A stretch of 64,000 nucleotides of DNA from Pedobacter sp. W3I1 (GCF_030816015.1 NZ_JAUSXN010000001.1:3162001-3226000); one strand, 5' to 3'. Positions 7,997-15,883 are shown, numbered from the stretch's first letter. Translations and numbers: made by a program. Notes: generated by a model from the letters alone, not told the origin.

Positions 7997-9046
7997 TTAT
8001 CTGTTTAATGAAACTTTGTAAATTGTTGTTTGCGTGTACAGGCCATCTGGTCTTAAAATGGTACTAGGAAATGTTGGAATATTAACGGCATTTGGATGGT
8101 GTTGTGTTTCTACACAAAAAGCATCATAACTATCATAATCTTTTCCATCTTTGCCGTTCTTTACCCCTAAATATTTCGCTGTGTACAAATGGGCTACCGG
8201 TTCTGTAGTGTATACGCTTAAAACTAAACCGCTTTCCTCTTCAATTGTTTTACTAGCCAGCGATAAATCGCCATAGATCTTATCCAAAACGAAAGTTTGA
8301 TCATAGCCTTCATCCTCATTCCAATCCTGCCCTATCGCTTTAGATTTGATAAAATCCAAAGGAGTACCTTCAACAGGGATCAATTTACCTGTTACCGAAT
8401 AATTATCATCTTGCTCTAAATAATTTGAAGCAAAAATCTGTTGTTTATGGTTTTTGATATTTCCACCCTCAGGAGCCAGATTAAAATAACTATGGTGTGT
8501 TAAGTTTATGGCTGTAGCTTTATCCGTTTCTGCTTCATAACTTAAAATCAATTCATCATTTTCAGTAAGTTCGAAAGTTAAATCAACAATCAGGTTCCCA
8601 GGAAAATTTTCCTCTCCATCTATACTTTCATATTGCAGGGTAACCGAAGATTGTGGTCCATCATTAATTTCAACAATATCCCAAACTTTTCTATCAAAGC
8701 CAACTATACCTCCATGCAGTGTATCGGTACCGGCATTTTGTGCCAACTGATAGGTTTCATCATCAATAATGAATTTTCCATTTTTTATGCGGTTGGCATA
8801 TCGGCCAATGATAGCACCAAAATAAGGGTAGTTTGCCAAATAAGCCGGATTGAGGTATTCGTCAAATGTATCGAAACCAAGAACGATATCCTGTTTTTCG
8901 CCTTTGGCATTCTTAACTACAAATTTGTTGATAATGGTACCATAATTGAATATTTTGACATAAGTGCCTTTGCTATTGGTGAGTTCGATTGCGATAACTT
9001 CTTCGCCATCAATAATTTTTCCGGTAGGTATTTGCTGAACGCTCAT
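7997..9046 (-). CDS. galM: Aldose 1-epimerase (galactose mutarotase)
   Basis: A 349-residue cytoplasmic aldose 1-epimerase interconverting alpha and beta anomers of galactose before phosphorylation. Visible landmarks: IIGRYANRIKNGKF near residue 80, LHGGIVGFDRKVWD, the catalytic-type His in NLTHHSYFNLAPE, and the Glu of FCVETQHHPNAVN near the C-terminus. There is no signal peptide, unlike some periplasmic Bacteroidota mutarotases. It is divergent from galK and the 76-base gap contains a perfect palindrome (9065-9081). The DUF1398 gene follows by 3 bases. Confidence 0.93.
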   Translation of the reverse strand: MSVQQIPTGKIIDGEEVIAIELTNSKGTYVKIFNYGTIINKFVVKNAKGEKQDIVLGFDTFDEYLNPAYLANYPYFGAIIGRYANRIKNGKFIIDDETYQLAQNAGTDTLHGGIVGFDRKVWDIVEINDGPQSSVTLQYESIDGEENFPGNLIVDLTFELTENDELILSYEAETDKATAINLTHHSYFNLAPEGGNIKNHKQQIFASNYLEQDDNYSVTGKLIPVEGTPLDFIKSKAIGQDWNEDEGYDQTFVLDKIYGDLSLASKTIEEESGLVLSVYTTEPVAHLYTAKYLGVKNGKDGKDYDSYDAFCVETQHHPNAVNIPTFPSTILRPDGLYTQTTIYKVSLNR

Positions 9047-9064
9047 AAATTGTAACTTAGGGCT

Positions 9065-9081
9065 TTTGTTTCGTAAACAAA
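9065..9081. promoter_or_regulatory. Palindromic operator candidate between galM and galK
   Basis: TTTGTTT CGT AAACAAA is a perfect 7-bp inverted repeat with a 3-base centre in the divergent galM/galK promoter region. Its form resembles LacI/GalR-type operators. No such regulator is encoded in this window, so the binding protein is unknown. Confidence 0.55.
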
Positions 9082-9122
9082 CATACTATTATTAATGCTT
9101 TTTATAAATATATTTTAGCCAA

Positions 9123-10289
9123 ATGAACATTAACCTACAGGAAAAATTTGCCGGGCAATACCATAAAAAAGCTGATGCCATTTATTTTACACCTGGGCGG
9201 GTTAACCTCATTGGGGAACATATTGATTATAATGGCGGTTTGGTTATGCCTTGTGCCATTACCTTAGGAACATGGGTAGCCATTGCCCCGAATAACGAGA
9301 GCAGATTTAGGTTTAAAAGTCTAAACTTCGATGTTCAAACGGCGGTAGCAAGCAATACTATAAACGAAAAAGATGGTAGCTTATGGGCAAATTACCCCAT
9401 CGGCGTAATTAATGAATTTATTAAGGATGGAAAAATAATTAAAGGACTGGATTTTCTATTTTATGGAAACATTCCAATCGGTTCTGGTTTATCTTCTTCA
9501 GCTTCTATAGAAATAGCCACTGCTTATGCATTAAATAATTATTTCAATCTGGGTTACGACAAGCTTGAACTGGTTAAAATAGCGAAACGTGTAGAGAACG
9601 ATTTTATCGGCCTAAATTCGGGTATTATGGATCAGTTTGCCGTTGCTTTTGGAGAAAAAAACAAAGCCATTGTGTTAGATTGTGAAACCTTAAAATACAA
9701 AATGGTTGATGTTGATCTCGGTAATTATGTTTTGGCCATCATTAATACCAATAAACCACGCGAATTGACTGATTCTAAGTATAATGAACGTGTTGCAGAA
9801 TGCCAAACGGCATTAAAACTATTAAACGAAGAAATAAACCTTCATTATCTTTGCGAATTAACCGCTGAGAAATTTGCGCTTCACAGTCATGTAATAACAG
9901 ATAAAACGATCTTAAATCGTGCTACGCACGTAGTTAAAGAAAATGATCGTGTTCATTTAGCGGCTAAAGCATTAAATGGAGGAAACCTGGAAGAGTTTGG
10001 CCGCCTGATGTACGCCTCGCACGAATCGTTAAGAACGCTCTATGAAGTAAGTGGAAAAGAACTGGATGCATTAGTAGATTTTTGCACAGATTATGAGCAT
10101 GTAATCGGTGCCCGTATGACGGGTGCCGGATTTGGTGGTTGTGCAATAGCTTTGTTAGAGAAAGGCTTTGAAGAAGACTTTGCAAAACATTTAACTGATT
10201 ATTACGTCGATCAGATCGGCTACCCTGCTGCCATTTACATTAGTGAAATAGGCAATGGTCCATATTTAATAACAAATGCCCAAGGATAA
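9123..10289 (+). CDS. galK: Galactokinase
   Basis: A 388-residue GHMP kinase that phosphorylates galactose at C1 in the Leloir pathway. Seen: galactokinase signature GRVNLIGEHIDYNGG (about 26-40), ATP-binding PIGSGLSSSASIE (about 119-131), LNSGIMDQFA with the catalytic Asp, and the GHMP C-terminal motif ARMTGAGFGGCAIA. Length is usual. It is divergent from galM; a transferase and a UDP-glucose epimerase, which would complete the pathway, are not in this window. Confidence 0.95.
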   Translation: MNINLQEKFAGQYHKKADAIYFTPGRVNLIGEHIDYNGGLVMPCAITLGTWVAIAPNNESRFRFKSLNFDVQTAVASNTINEKDGSLWANYPIGVINEFIKDGKIIKGLDFLFYGNIPIGSGLSSSASIEIATAYALNNYFNLGYDKLELVKIAKRVENDFIGLNSGIMDQFAVAFGEKNKAIVLDCETLKYKMVDVDLGNYVLAIINTNKPRELTDSKYNERVAECQTALKLLNEEINLHYLCELTAEKFALHSHVITDKTILNRATHVVKENDRVHLAAKALNGGNLEEFGRLMYASHESLRTLYEVSGKELDALVDFCTDYEHVIGARMTGAGFGGCAIALLEKGFEEDFAKHLTDYYVDQIGYPAAIYISEIGNGPYLITNAQG

Positions 10290-10304
10290 ACATAGTTCCG
10301 AAAT

Positions 10305-10349
10305 TACATCCAATCGGTGTAATCCCTCCATCTGTGTAATCCTTTTAAA
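10305..10349. repeat. ATCTGTGTAATCC-type repeat
   Basis: The galK-methyltransferase spacer consists of two similar half-units, ATCCAATCGGTGTAATCC and ATCTGTGTAATCC. These are the reverse complement of the ACCACAGATTAAAGGA words near 6520 and 36380. Confidence 0.5.
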
Positions 10350-10355
10350 AAAATA

Positions 10356-10886
10356 ATGAGAAAATTAAAATTAGACGAATTAAACCGTGCGGATATTGAA
10401 GCGTTTAAAGCACAGGAAAAGCTACCTGTGGTAGTGGTTTTGGATAATGTCCGCAGTATGCATAATGTAGGTTCGGTTTTCCGTACAGCAGACGGATTTG
10501 CGTTAGAAAAAGTGATACTTTGTGGTATTACCGCTCAACCACCGCACCGCGAAATTGAGAAGACAGCATTAGGCGCTACGCAATCTGTTGATTGGATTCA
10601 TTATACCGATACTTTGCAGGCCGTTGATGCCTTAAGGGCTTTGGGTTACGAGATTGTTGCAATAGAACAAGCTGAAAACAGCACCATGCTGAACACTTTC
10701 CAGCCCGATCCGGGTAAAAAATATGCATTGATCTTTGGGAACGAAGTTGATGGCGTGAGCGATGAAGTAATGGCCAAAATTGATGAGTGTATCGAAATCC
10801 CTCAGTTTGGAACTAAACATTCTTTTAATATTGTAATTTCTGCCGGTATTGTTTTTTGGGATTTCTTCGCTAAATTGAGGCTGTAA
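10356..10886 (+). CDS. SpoU/TrmH family RNA methyltransferase
   Basis: A 176-residue SPOUT-fold methyltransferase. The three SpoU motifs are visible: motif 1 DNVRSMHNVGSVFRTA (about 30-45), motif 2 ALIFGNEVDGVSDEVM (about 127-142) and motif 3 EIPQFGTKHSFNIVISAGI (about 147-166). It is short, with no N-terminal L30e-like substrate-binding domain, which is common for 2'-O-ribose tRNA methyltransferases of the TrmH/TrmL type. The target nucleotide cannot be predicted with confidence. Confidence 0.9.
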   Translation: MRKLKLDELNRADIEAFKAQEKLPVVVVLDNVRSMHNVGSVFRTADGFALEKVILCGITAQPPHREIEKTALGATQSVDWIHYTDTLQAVDALRALGYEIVAIEQAENSTMLNTFQPDPGKKYALIFGNEVDGVSDEVMAKIDECIEIPQFGTKHSFNIVISAGIVFWDFFAKLRL

Positions 10887-10895
10887 CCCGCCTAT

Positions 10896-11118
10896 TTAAC
10901 CGCAAAGAACGCAGAGAAAAGGGCGCGAAGAACACAGAGTCATGAGATGCAATAAAAAAAAGAAGAAAACATTTTCGTGTTTTTCCGTGAATCCGTGGCT
11001 ATTTTTTTAACCACAAAGAACACAGAGAAAAGGCGCGAAGAACACAGAGTCATCCGATGCAATAAAAAAAAGAAGAAAACATTTCCGTGTTTCTCCATGA
11101 ATCCATGGCTAAAATTTA
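10896..11118. repeat. 111-bp tandem duplication
   Basis: Two head-to-tail copies with a period of 111 bases (starting near 10898 and 11009), each opening with AACC(G/A)CAAAGAAC and ending near ATCC(G/A)TGGCTA. Copies differ at scattered positions, so the duplication is not recent. A related stretch in reverse orientation precedes rnpB at about 43650-43680. Confidence 0.85.
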
Positions 11119-11127
11119 ACTTATAAA

Positions 11128-11793
11128 ATGGAAAATTTATTCTTAAAAAAACTTCAGGTAAAACCTGGTAACGTGATTAAGGTAGCTAATGCTCCAGAGC
11201 AAGCGGGTGCTATATTTGGCGATATCCCTTCAAATATTATAATAAAATATGATGAGGAAGAAGCTGAGTTTAATGTATTAATCGCTTTCACCCTCAACAA
11301 AGATCTGCTCGATCAGCAGATTAAAAAGAACCTTAAATATATTGATGCTAAAAGTATTATTTGGATCTTTTATCCTAAGAAAACGTCAAAGATTAAATCT
11401 GATCTGGATCTGATGAAAAGCTGGGAAGAACTGAATACTTTCGGTTTAACGCCATGTGCATCGGCAGCAGTAAACGAAACCTGGACTGCTCTGCGTTTAA
11501 AACTCATTTCTGAAGTCAAACCATCCGGAATGAGGAATGACCACATTAAAACCAATGAGTTTGGCGAATATATTGATCCGGTGAATAAAACTGTTAAACT
11601 TCCTGAGGATTTAAAGATCCTTTTGGAAAGCCATCCTAAAGCATTCGATTACTTTAACCAACTCGCTTACACCCACAGGAAAGAATATGTACTCTGGATT
11701 TTATCTGCAAAACAGGAAAAAACGCGTACAAGCAGGCTCGAAAAAACCTTAGAGATGTTATTAAATAATAAGAGAAATCCGTCAGACGAGTAG
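11128..11793 (+). CDS. DUF3052-like / YdeI-OmpD-associated fusion protein
   Basis: A 221-residue soluble protein that looks like two domains joined. Residues about 1-130 resemble DUF3052 proteins (LQVKPGNVIKVANAPE near the start, then IIWIFYPKKTSK and VNETWTALRLKL). Residues about 165-220 resemble the C-terminal YdeI/OmpD-associated domain (LPEDLKILLESHPKAFDYF followed by HRKEYVLWI and a basic helix). Neither domain has a firmly known biochemical role; YdeI-type proteins have been linked to envelope stress and peptide resistance. It stands alone between repeats. Confidence 0.7.
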   Translation: MENLFLKKLQVKPGNVIKVANAPEQAGAIFGDIPSNIIIKYDEEEAEFNVLIAFTLNKDLLDQQIKKNLKYIDAKSIIWIFYPKKTSKIKSDLDLMKSWEELNTFGLTPCASAAVNETWTALRLKLISEVKPSGMRNDHIKTNEFGEYIDPVNKTVKLPEDLKILLESHPKAFDYFNQLAYTHRKEYVLWILSAKQEKTRTSRLEKTLEMLLNNKRNPSDE

Positions 11794-11824
11794 AATTACA
11801 ACTACAATAAATGGACCTGAATTT

Positions 11825-11854
11825 AATTTCTGTATAGAATACTATACAGAAATT
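11825..11854. repeat. Perfect 13-bp inverted repeat
   Basis: AATTTCTGTATAG (11825-11837) and CTATACAGAAATT (11842-11854) form a perfect 13-bp stem with a 4-base loop, between the DUF3052-YdeI gene and the OmpA gene. It has no T tract of note, so it could be an operator or mRNA structure rather than a standard terminator. Confidence 0.7.
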
Positions 11855-12029
11855 ATGTGAATCTTAAATACAAAGTAACTTTTTTGTGAAATAATTTTAC
11901 CCTCCTAATCTTCTGATAACATGCTATTTGTAAGAAAAATTATGCTTTTGGCAGGATTTTTTCTTAGTCAGTTCAAAACAGTATGATATAAAAACTGTTA
12001 AGAGACTAATATTTACAAAATAGAAAAAC

Positions 12030-13310
12030 ATGAATACAAGATTTACTAAATCAACAATGTTGATTGCTTTATTGGGTTTATCATCACAGTTATTTGCACA
12101 GGAAACACCAACCACCTCTACTACAACTGGTACCAGGTTTGGAGAAAAATCTTTTCGTACCTGGAGCGTAGGTGTACATGGAGGCATACTTTCTCCTAAC
12201 ACCATTTTCGGTTCGGGAAGTGTTACCGCAAAAGAATTCAAAAGTATCGGTTACGGAGCAAATGTTAGAAAACAGATTTTGCCATCTTTAGGTTTGCAGG
12301 CAGATTTTTTAAGAGGTAACATTAAATCGACTAACGGAACTACTGATTTTCAACAAAGTGTTGAATGGTCTGGCGCATTAACTGCGGTTTTTAACGTTGC
12401 TAATATCAACATCAATAACGAAAATGCAGTTTTAATCCCATATTTAAAAGGTGGTGCTGGTTATATGTCATCTGATTATAGTACAAGTGGTGCTATAGTA
12501 AGCGAAAGTAATAACAGAGAAGGTTGGTTTATCCCGGTTGGTGCGGGTGTTAAATTAGGTGTTGCAAAAGGAATCAATATTGATTTGGGTTATGATGTTA
12601 ATTTCATTAAATCTCCTGAATCTTTACCGAAAAGCAGATTTGCCTATGCACACGCAGGTTTAGAATTTGCATTGGGTAGCAAAGAAAAACCTCAACTACA
12701 AAACTACAGCTCATTGGCTAACCTACGTAAACAAAGCGCTGAAGAAAGTGCTGAGTTAAGAAGCGCATTATCTACTGCTGAGCAAAACGCACAACGCGAC
12801 AGAGATCAATATGCTAAAGATCTAGGCGATGATGATAATGATGGTGTAGCCAACAAATTTGATAAATGCCCAGGTACTGCATCAGGTACAGTTGTTGATG
12901 GTTCTGGTTGCCCAATTAAAGTTCAACGTGAAGTAATTAAAGAAACTAGAGTAATTACTGAAGCTGACCGTAAAGTGGTTAAAGATGCGATTTCTAACTT
13001 AGAATTCGATTTAGGTAAATCAACTATTCGTTCTAAATCATTTGCTACTTTAAACCGAGTTGCTGGTTTATTGGTAGAGAAAAACTTTAGCTTAAAATTA
13101 GCTGGTCATACTGATAATACTGGTGGTAGAGAATTAAACTTACGTTTATCTAAAGACAGAGCAGAATCAGTAAAAGCTTATTTAGTATCTCAAGGTGCAA
13201 ACGCATCAAGAATTGAAGCTACAGGCTACGGACCTGACCAACCAATTGCAACAAACAAAACTGCAGCTGGTCGTCAACAAAACCGTCGTGTAGAGTTTAC
13301 TTTATACTAA
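12030..13310 (+). CDS. OmpA family outer-membrane protein
   Basis: A 426-residue outer-membrane protein. Order of parts: signal peptide (about 1-23, ending SSQLFAQ), an N-terminal eight-stranded-type beta barrel (about 35-215), a linker helix with many Ala/Glu/Ser, a thrombospondin type-3-like calcium motif DDDNDGVANKFDKCPGT near 270, and a C-terminal OmpA peptidoglycan-binding domain ending in the LRLSKDRAESVKAYL and GRQQNRRVEF motifs. It probably ties the outer membrane to peptidoglycan. A strong terminator follows, and a long AT-rich leader precedes the ATG, which suits a highly expressed monocistronic gene. Confidence 0.93.
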   Translation: MNTRFTKSTMLIALLGLSSQLFAQETPTTSTTTGTRFGEKSFRTWSVGVHGGILSPNTIFGSGSVTAKEFKSIGYGANVRKQILPSLGLQADFLRGNIKSTNGTTDFQQSVEWSGALTAVFNVANININNENAVLIPYLKGGAGYMSSDYSTSGAIVSESNNREGWFIPVGAGVKLGVAKGINIDLGYDVNFIKSPESLPKSRFAYAHAGLEFALGSKEKPQLQNYSSLANLRKQSAEESAELRSALSTAEQNAQRDRDQYAKDLGDDDNDGVANKFDKCPGTASGTVVDGSGCPIKVQREVIKETRVITEADRKVVKDAISNLEFDLGKSTIRSKSFATLNRVAGLLVEKNFSLKLAGHTDNTGGRELNLRLSKDRAESVKAYLVSQGANASRIEATGYGPDQPIATNKTAAGRQQNRRVEFTLY

Positions 13311-13330
13311 TGTTAAATAACGGTCAATAA

Positions 13331-13368
13331 AAAAAGCTCCTCAGATTTAATTCTGAGGAGCTTTTTTT
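13331..13368 (+). terminator. Rho-independent terminator of the OmpA gene
   Basis: AAAAAGCTCCTCAG pairs with CTGAGGAGCTTTTT around an 8-base loop and is followed by a T run, 20 bases after the ompA-family stop. The A run on the other side makes it potentially bidirectional for the convergent helicase-like gene. Confidence 0.9.
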
Positions 13369-13380
13369 ATATGTTAAAAT

Positions 13381-13448
13381 CGTCATCCTGAACTTGTTTT
13401 CAGGATCTTTATTGGCGGAATAGACCCTGAAATAAATTCAGCGTGACG
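13381..13448. repeat. Dispersed palindromic repeat, REP-B family
   Basis: Begins CGTCATCCTGAACTTG and ends TTCAGCGTGACG. Related units lie at 21790-21857, 26850-26880 (partial), 37901-37967 and 43566-43631. It abuts the 3' end of the DEAD-box-like gene. Confidence 0.85.
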
Positions 13449-13455
13449 CCCGTCG

Positions 13456-14754
13456 TTAAGACAACCCCTTTTTATTCTTATAAGTCATTTTAGCTTTTGT
13501 GCCAGCGCTATAATTGTAATTTTTCAAATTGCTGGCCTTCTTTTCGTGAAAAGCAGCACCACGTTCGGAAGTTTCATCTTCTTCAGCAACCTTTTTTTTC
13601 TTTGGTTTGGCAGCTGCATCAACTACTTTCAAATCTTCAGGCAACTCCATCACCTCTAATTTCTGACCAATAGCCTGCTCAATTTTTTTTACCTCAATCA
13701 ATTCGATATCGGTAGAAAAAGTAATGGCCACCACATCTTCATTGCCATGTTTAACAATACGTTGGATTAAGATTTCTTTCTGCTCTGGCAATTCAAAGTG
13801 CAGGATAAAAGGAATTCCTTCAATATTAAGTTCTCCTAAATTCTCGTTGGCTACAATTAAAACTCTTGCCTCTGGATTATCTTTAAAGTCTTCAATATCA
13901 TCATAGCCTTTATCATCAAAAAACAAAGAGCGATAAATGCTAATCTCACCTTCTTTATGCTGATTAAAGTTTTTGTAAACTGTTTGTGCGGTTAAACGTG
14001 TATTTACAAAAACCACAACTTTATCAAAAACCTCGGTATCGTTTAATAATAAGGTTAACAGGTTAAGCTTGGTTCTGAAATTAGGCACCAGATAAAGCAT
14101 CTGCTGATAAACTTCCGCTTGTTTTTCGCCAATTTCATCTACCTCAATAGTTGTAGTAGAATCTTTCATGAAAGGCGAAATCATTAGATTCAATTTCTCG
14201 TGCATTACTTCAGTAAACACCACATGCTGAGATTTATATGCACTGTTGGCCAATTCTACTACTGGCAACTGTAAACCTTTTTTAACAATAAGCTCTGCAT
14301 TATCTACAATAAACAATTGAATCTTATTGGTATTTAAGGCTAATTTTAAATATAAAGCACGTGCCCGATCGGGTACCGCAACGATAATATCAACACCATC
14401 GGTTATTTCGTTCATCTGTGTATCAACAGCACCTCGGCTATCAATCCCCAAAATTCTGAAAGAATTGTTACGGTTCAATAATTTAAATTGTTCCAAAACA
14501 TGGTCTACGTGTTCTGCATCAGGCACTAAGATTAAGGCCCTTGGTGCTTCCTCAAAAGCGTACTTCAACTTCATTAAAGTAGCTAAAACATAAGTTGTTG
14601 TTTTTCCCGAACCCTCCGGTCCCACCGCTATAACATCTTGTCCACCTAAAATGCGCGACATTGTTCTGGTTTGGATTTCTTTTGGTGTTAAAAATCCTGC
14701 ATCAGTCATGGCCGCTACAAGTGGTTTGCTAAGTTTTAATTTATCTAAAGACAC
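13456..14754 (-). CDS. Degenerate DEAD-box helicase-like protein
   Basis: A 432-residue two-RecA-domain protein of the DEAD-box RNA helicase type. A Q-motif-like N-terminus (GFLTPKEIQTRT) and an intact Walker A, VGPEGSGKTT with Lys51, are present. Motif II, normally DEAD, reads DNAE (151-154); motif III, normally SAT, reads TEV (181-183); and the motif VI position, normally HRXGRXXR, reads QRIVKHGNED (331-340). The C-terminus (about 385-432) is basic and lysine-rich, as in RNA-binding tails. ATP binding is plausible, but helicase activity is doubtful. No lesion is seen, so it looks like a maintained, altered paralog and not a pseudogene. Confidence 0.85.
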   Translation of the reverse strand: MSLDKLKLSKPLVAAMTDAGFLTPKEIQTRTMSRILGGQDVIAVGPEGSGKTTTYVLATLMKLKYAFEEAPRALILVPDAEHVDHVLEQFKLLNRNNSFRILGIDSRGAVDTQMNEITDGVDIIVAVPDRARALYLKLALNTNKIQLFIVDNAELIVKKGLQLPVVELANSAYKSQHVVFTEVMHEKLNLMISPFMKDSTTTIEVDEIGEKQAEVYQQMLYLVPNFRTKLNLLTLLLNDTEVFDKVVVFVNTRLTAQTVYKNFNQHKEGEISIYRSLFFDDKGYDDIEDFKDNPEARVLIVANENLGELNIEGIPFILHFELPEQKEILIQRIVKHGNEDVVAITFSTDIELIEVKKIEQAIGQKLEVMELPEDLKVVDAAAKPKKKKVAEEDETSERGAAFHEKKASNLKNYNYSAGTKAKMTYKNKKGLS

Positions 14755-15039
14755 AATTACTATTTTAATATTTGAACTGCAAATATCCTTAAAATAATTA
14801 GCTTTTCTGAAATTGAATTTAAAGGCTTGTAAATGGATGTGGTAAGTTCCTGACAGCTGTAGTCATTCCACCACTTTATCCTAAGAAAATCAGGTTCATT
14901 TCTTTTAGGATTATTTGTTTACGTTTGAATTTTTGCTAAAAAGCGATGCAGTAAAAAAATTATTTTACTGAAAATGAATTAGTTGAAATATTTATCAAAA
15001 TAAAATCTACTAATTCTATAGATATTATATACTTATTTC
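14755..15039. other. Gene-free AT-rich spacer
   Basis: No ORF, RNA or clear repeat that I can support is seen in these bases upstream of the small ORF; the composition becomes very AT-rich from about 14940. Confidence 0.5.
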
Positions 15040-15047
15040 TATATTTG
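15040..15047 (+). promoter_or_regulatory. Candidate -7 promoter box
   Basis: TATATTTG fits the Bacteroidota -7 consensus TANNTTTG exactly, about 50 bases before the small ORF at 15099. No good TTTG box is found at the expected -33 distance, so support is partial. Confidence 0.4.
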
Positions 15048-15098
15048 CTCAACGTTAATCATTAACAAAAATATGTTGAACAATTAAATGCTAAAATC

Positions 15099-15260
15099 AT
15101 GTCGATTTATTTTCAATACCCGGCTATAGATGAATATTCGAAACTCATTTATCCGTTGCAAACAGAAAAAGTTGAGCCCCAGCTTCTAAAGGATGAAGAT
15201 AGCATAAATAAAGAACAGATTTTAGAATTAAGAGATTATTTGGCGTTAAAGCAATTATAA
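15099..15260 (+). CDS. Small ORF of unknown function (53 residues)
   Basis: An ATG-started ORF of 53 residues beginning MSIYFQYPAIDEYSKLIY and ending RDYLALKQL, acidic and without a membrane segment. I do not recognise the family. Support for it being real: a candidate -7 promoter box upstream, normal-looking codon use, and a position in a transcribed-looking region that ends in a good terminator at 15797-15830. A tRNA-like sequence begins 6 bases after its stop codon. It could also be a chance ORF. Confidence 0.45.
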   Translation: MSIYFQYPAIDEYSKLIYPLQTEKVEPQLLKDEDSINKEQILELRDYLALKQL

Positions 15261-15266
15261 AAACAA

Positions 15267-15337
15267 GGCCAGTTGACCGATAGGAAGGTTGGAGTTTCAT
15301 AAACTCTTTACAATGGTTCGAATCCATTACTAGGCCG
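15267..15337 (+). tRNA. tRNA-like sequence with CAT (Met-type) anticodon, aberrant
   Basis: A cloverleaf can be drawn. The acceptor arm GGCCAGT (15267-15273) pairs with ACTAGGCC (15329-15336), with A15332 bulged. The D arm is short (ACC/GGT, loop with GG). The anticodon stem GGAGT/ACTCT has a 7-base loop TTCATAA, placing CAT at 15298-15300. The T arm AATGG/CCATT has loop TTCGAAT. The T arm and anticodon loop are canonical; the bulged acceptor, 3-4 bp D stem and 4-base variable loop are not, and no CCA is encoded. It may be a noncanonical or decayed tRNA, or a tRNA-mimicking RNA. Confidence 0.5.
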
Positions 15338-15338
15338 C

Positions 15339-15446
15339 AAAGTGTATCTCATAGCACTTTCTCCTGATTCTGCTCAATCAGGCAAGATTTGGTTATCTTA
15401 TATTTGTTTTGTTGTTAGCAAAGGCTATCCGCGATGGGTAGCCTTT
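15339..15446 (+). ncRNA. Three successive hairpins after the tRNA-like sequence
   Basis: AAAGTG...CACTTT (15339-15360), CCTGATT...AATCAGG (15363-15382) and AAAGGCTATCC...GGGTAGCCTTT (15420-15446) form three separate stems. The last has 11 pairs, including one G-U, with a 5-base loop, and could be a weak terminator. Together with the tRNA-like sequence they suggest a structured transcript. Confidence 0.4.
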
Positions 15447-15796
15447 ACCTTTTACCTAGGTGCAGTCATCCTAAGCGCAACGTATGGATTCTATCAGCAT
15501 CCTATCTTTAATTAATTAGAAGCGCAGTTTCAGTGCTTATAGTGAAGGGTTGCTCCTGCTGTCCACTCTAATCTTTTTGGAAAAGCTTTCGAAATACAAT
15601 ACAACGGAACCAAAAAGTATTTCCGTTTCCATCATGGCTATTTAGCAGATACAGTGATTTAAAAAGTTATTTCACATGCAATGAATATGATAAGGTTTAT
15701 TTTTTTTCAAAAATCTCAAAACTTTTTATTTCATTTTGGGTTATTTATATAATTCACATTATACTAATCTTTTACAGATTAATTTGTTTGGTTTAA
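15447..15796. other. Spacer with repeat-like sequence, no gene
   Basis: No convincing ORF. The part around 15537-15640 (TTGCTCCTGCTGTCCACTC, then a small AACGGAA/TTCCGTT hairpin near 15600-15627) resembles remnants of dispersed intergenic sequence; its rarity or repetition cannot be tested inside this window. The rest is AT-rich. Confidence 0.35.
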
Positions 15797-15830
15797 AAAA
15801 GGGATTTATGGATATAAATCCCTTTTCTTT
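15797..15830 (+). terminator. Rho-independent terminator
   Basis: AAAAGGGATTTAT pairs with ATAAATCCCTTTT around a GGAT loop and is followed by CTTTT. Because no annotated CDS lies within 500 bases upstream on this strand, it supports a transcript from the small-ORF/tRNA-like region. Confidence 0.8.
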
Positions 15831-15883
15831 TATGCAAAAATTTTAAATCATATCTTAGTCCAATCAATATCACAATACTTTAG

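Noticed and set aside
10896..11118. Possible CRISPR array from regularly spaced direct repeats
   Set aside because: Only two long units with no distinct spacers and no cas genes; the tandem duplication explains it.
11921..11950. TTTG and TATGCTTTTG boxes as the ompA promoter
   Set aside because: Spacing of about 10 bases between them does not fit the 19-21 expected for Bacteroidota promoters.
15145..15327. 60-residue minus-strand ORF over the small ORF and tRNA-like sequence
   Set aside because: It runs antisense through the tRNA-like arms and has no supporting signal; the plus-strand interpretation explains the region better.
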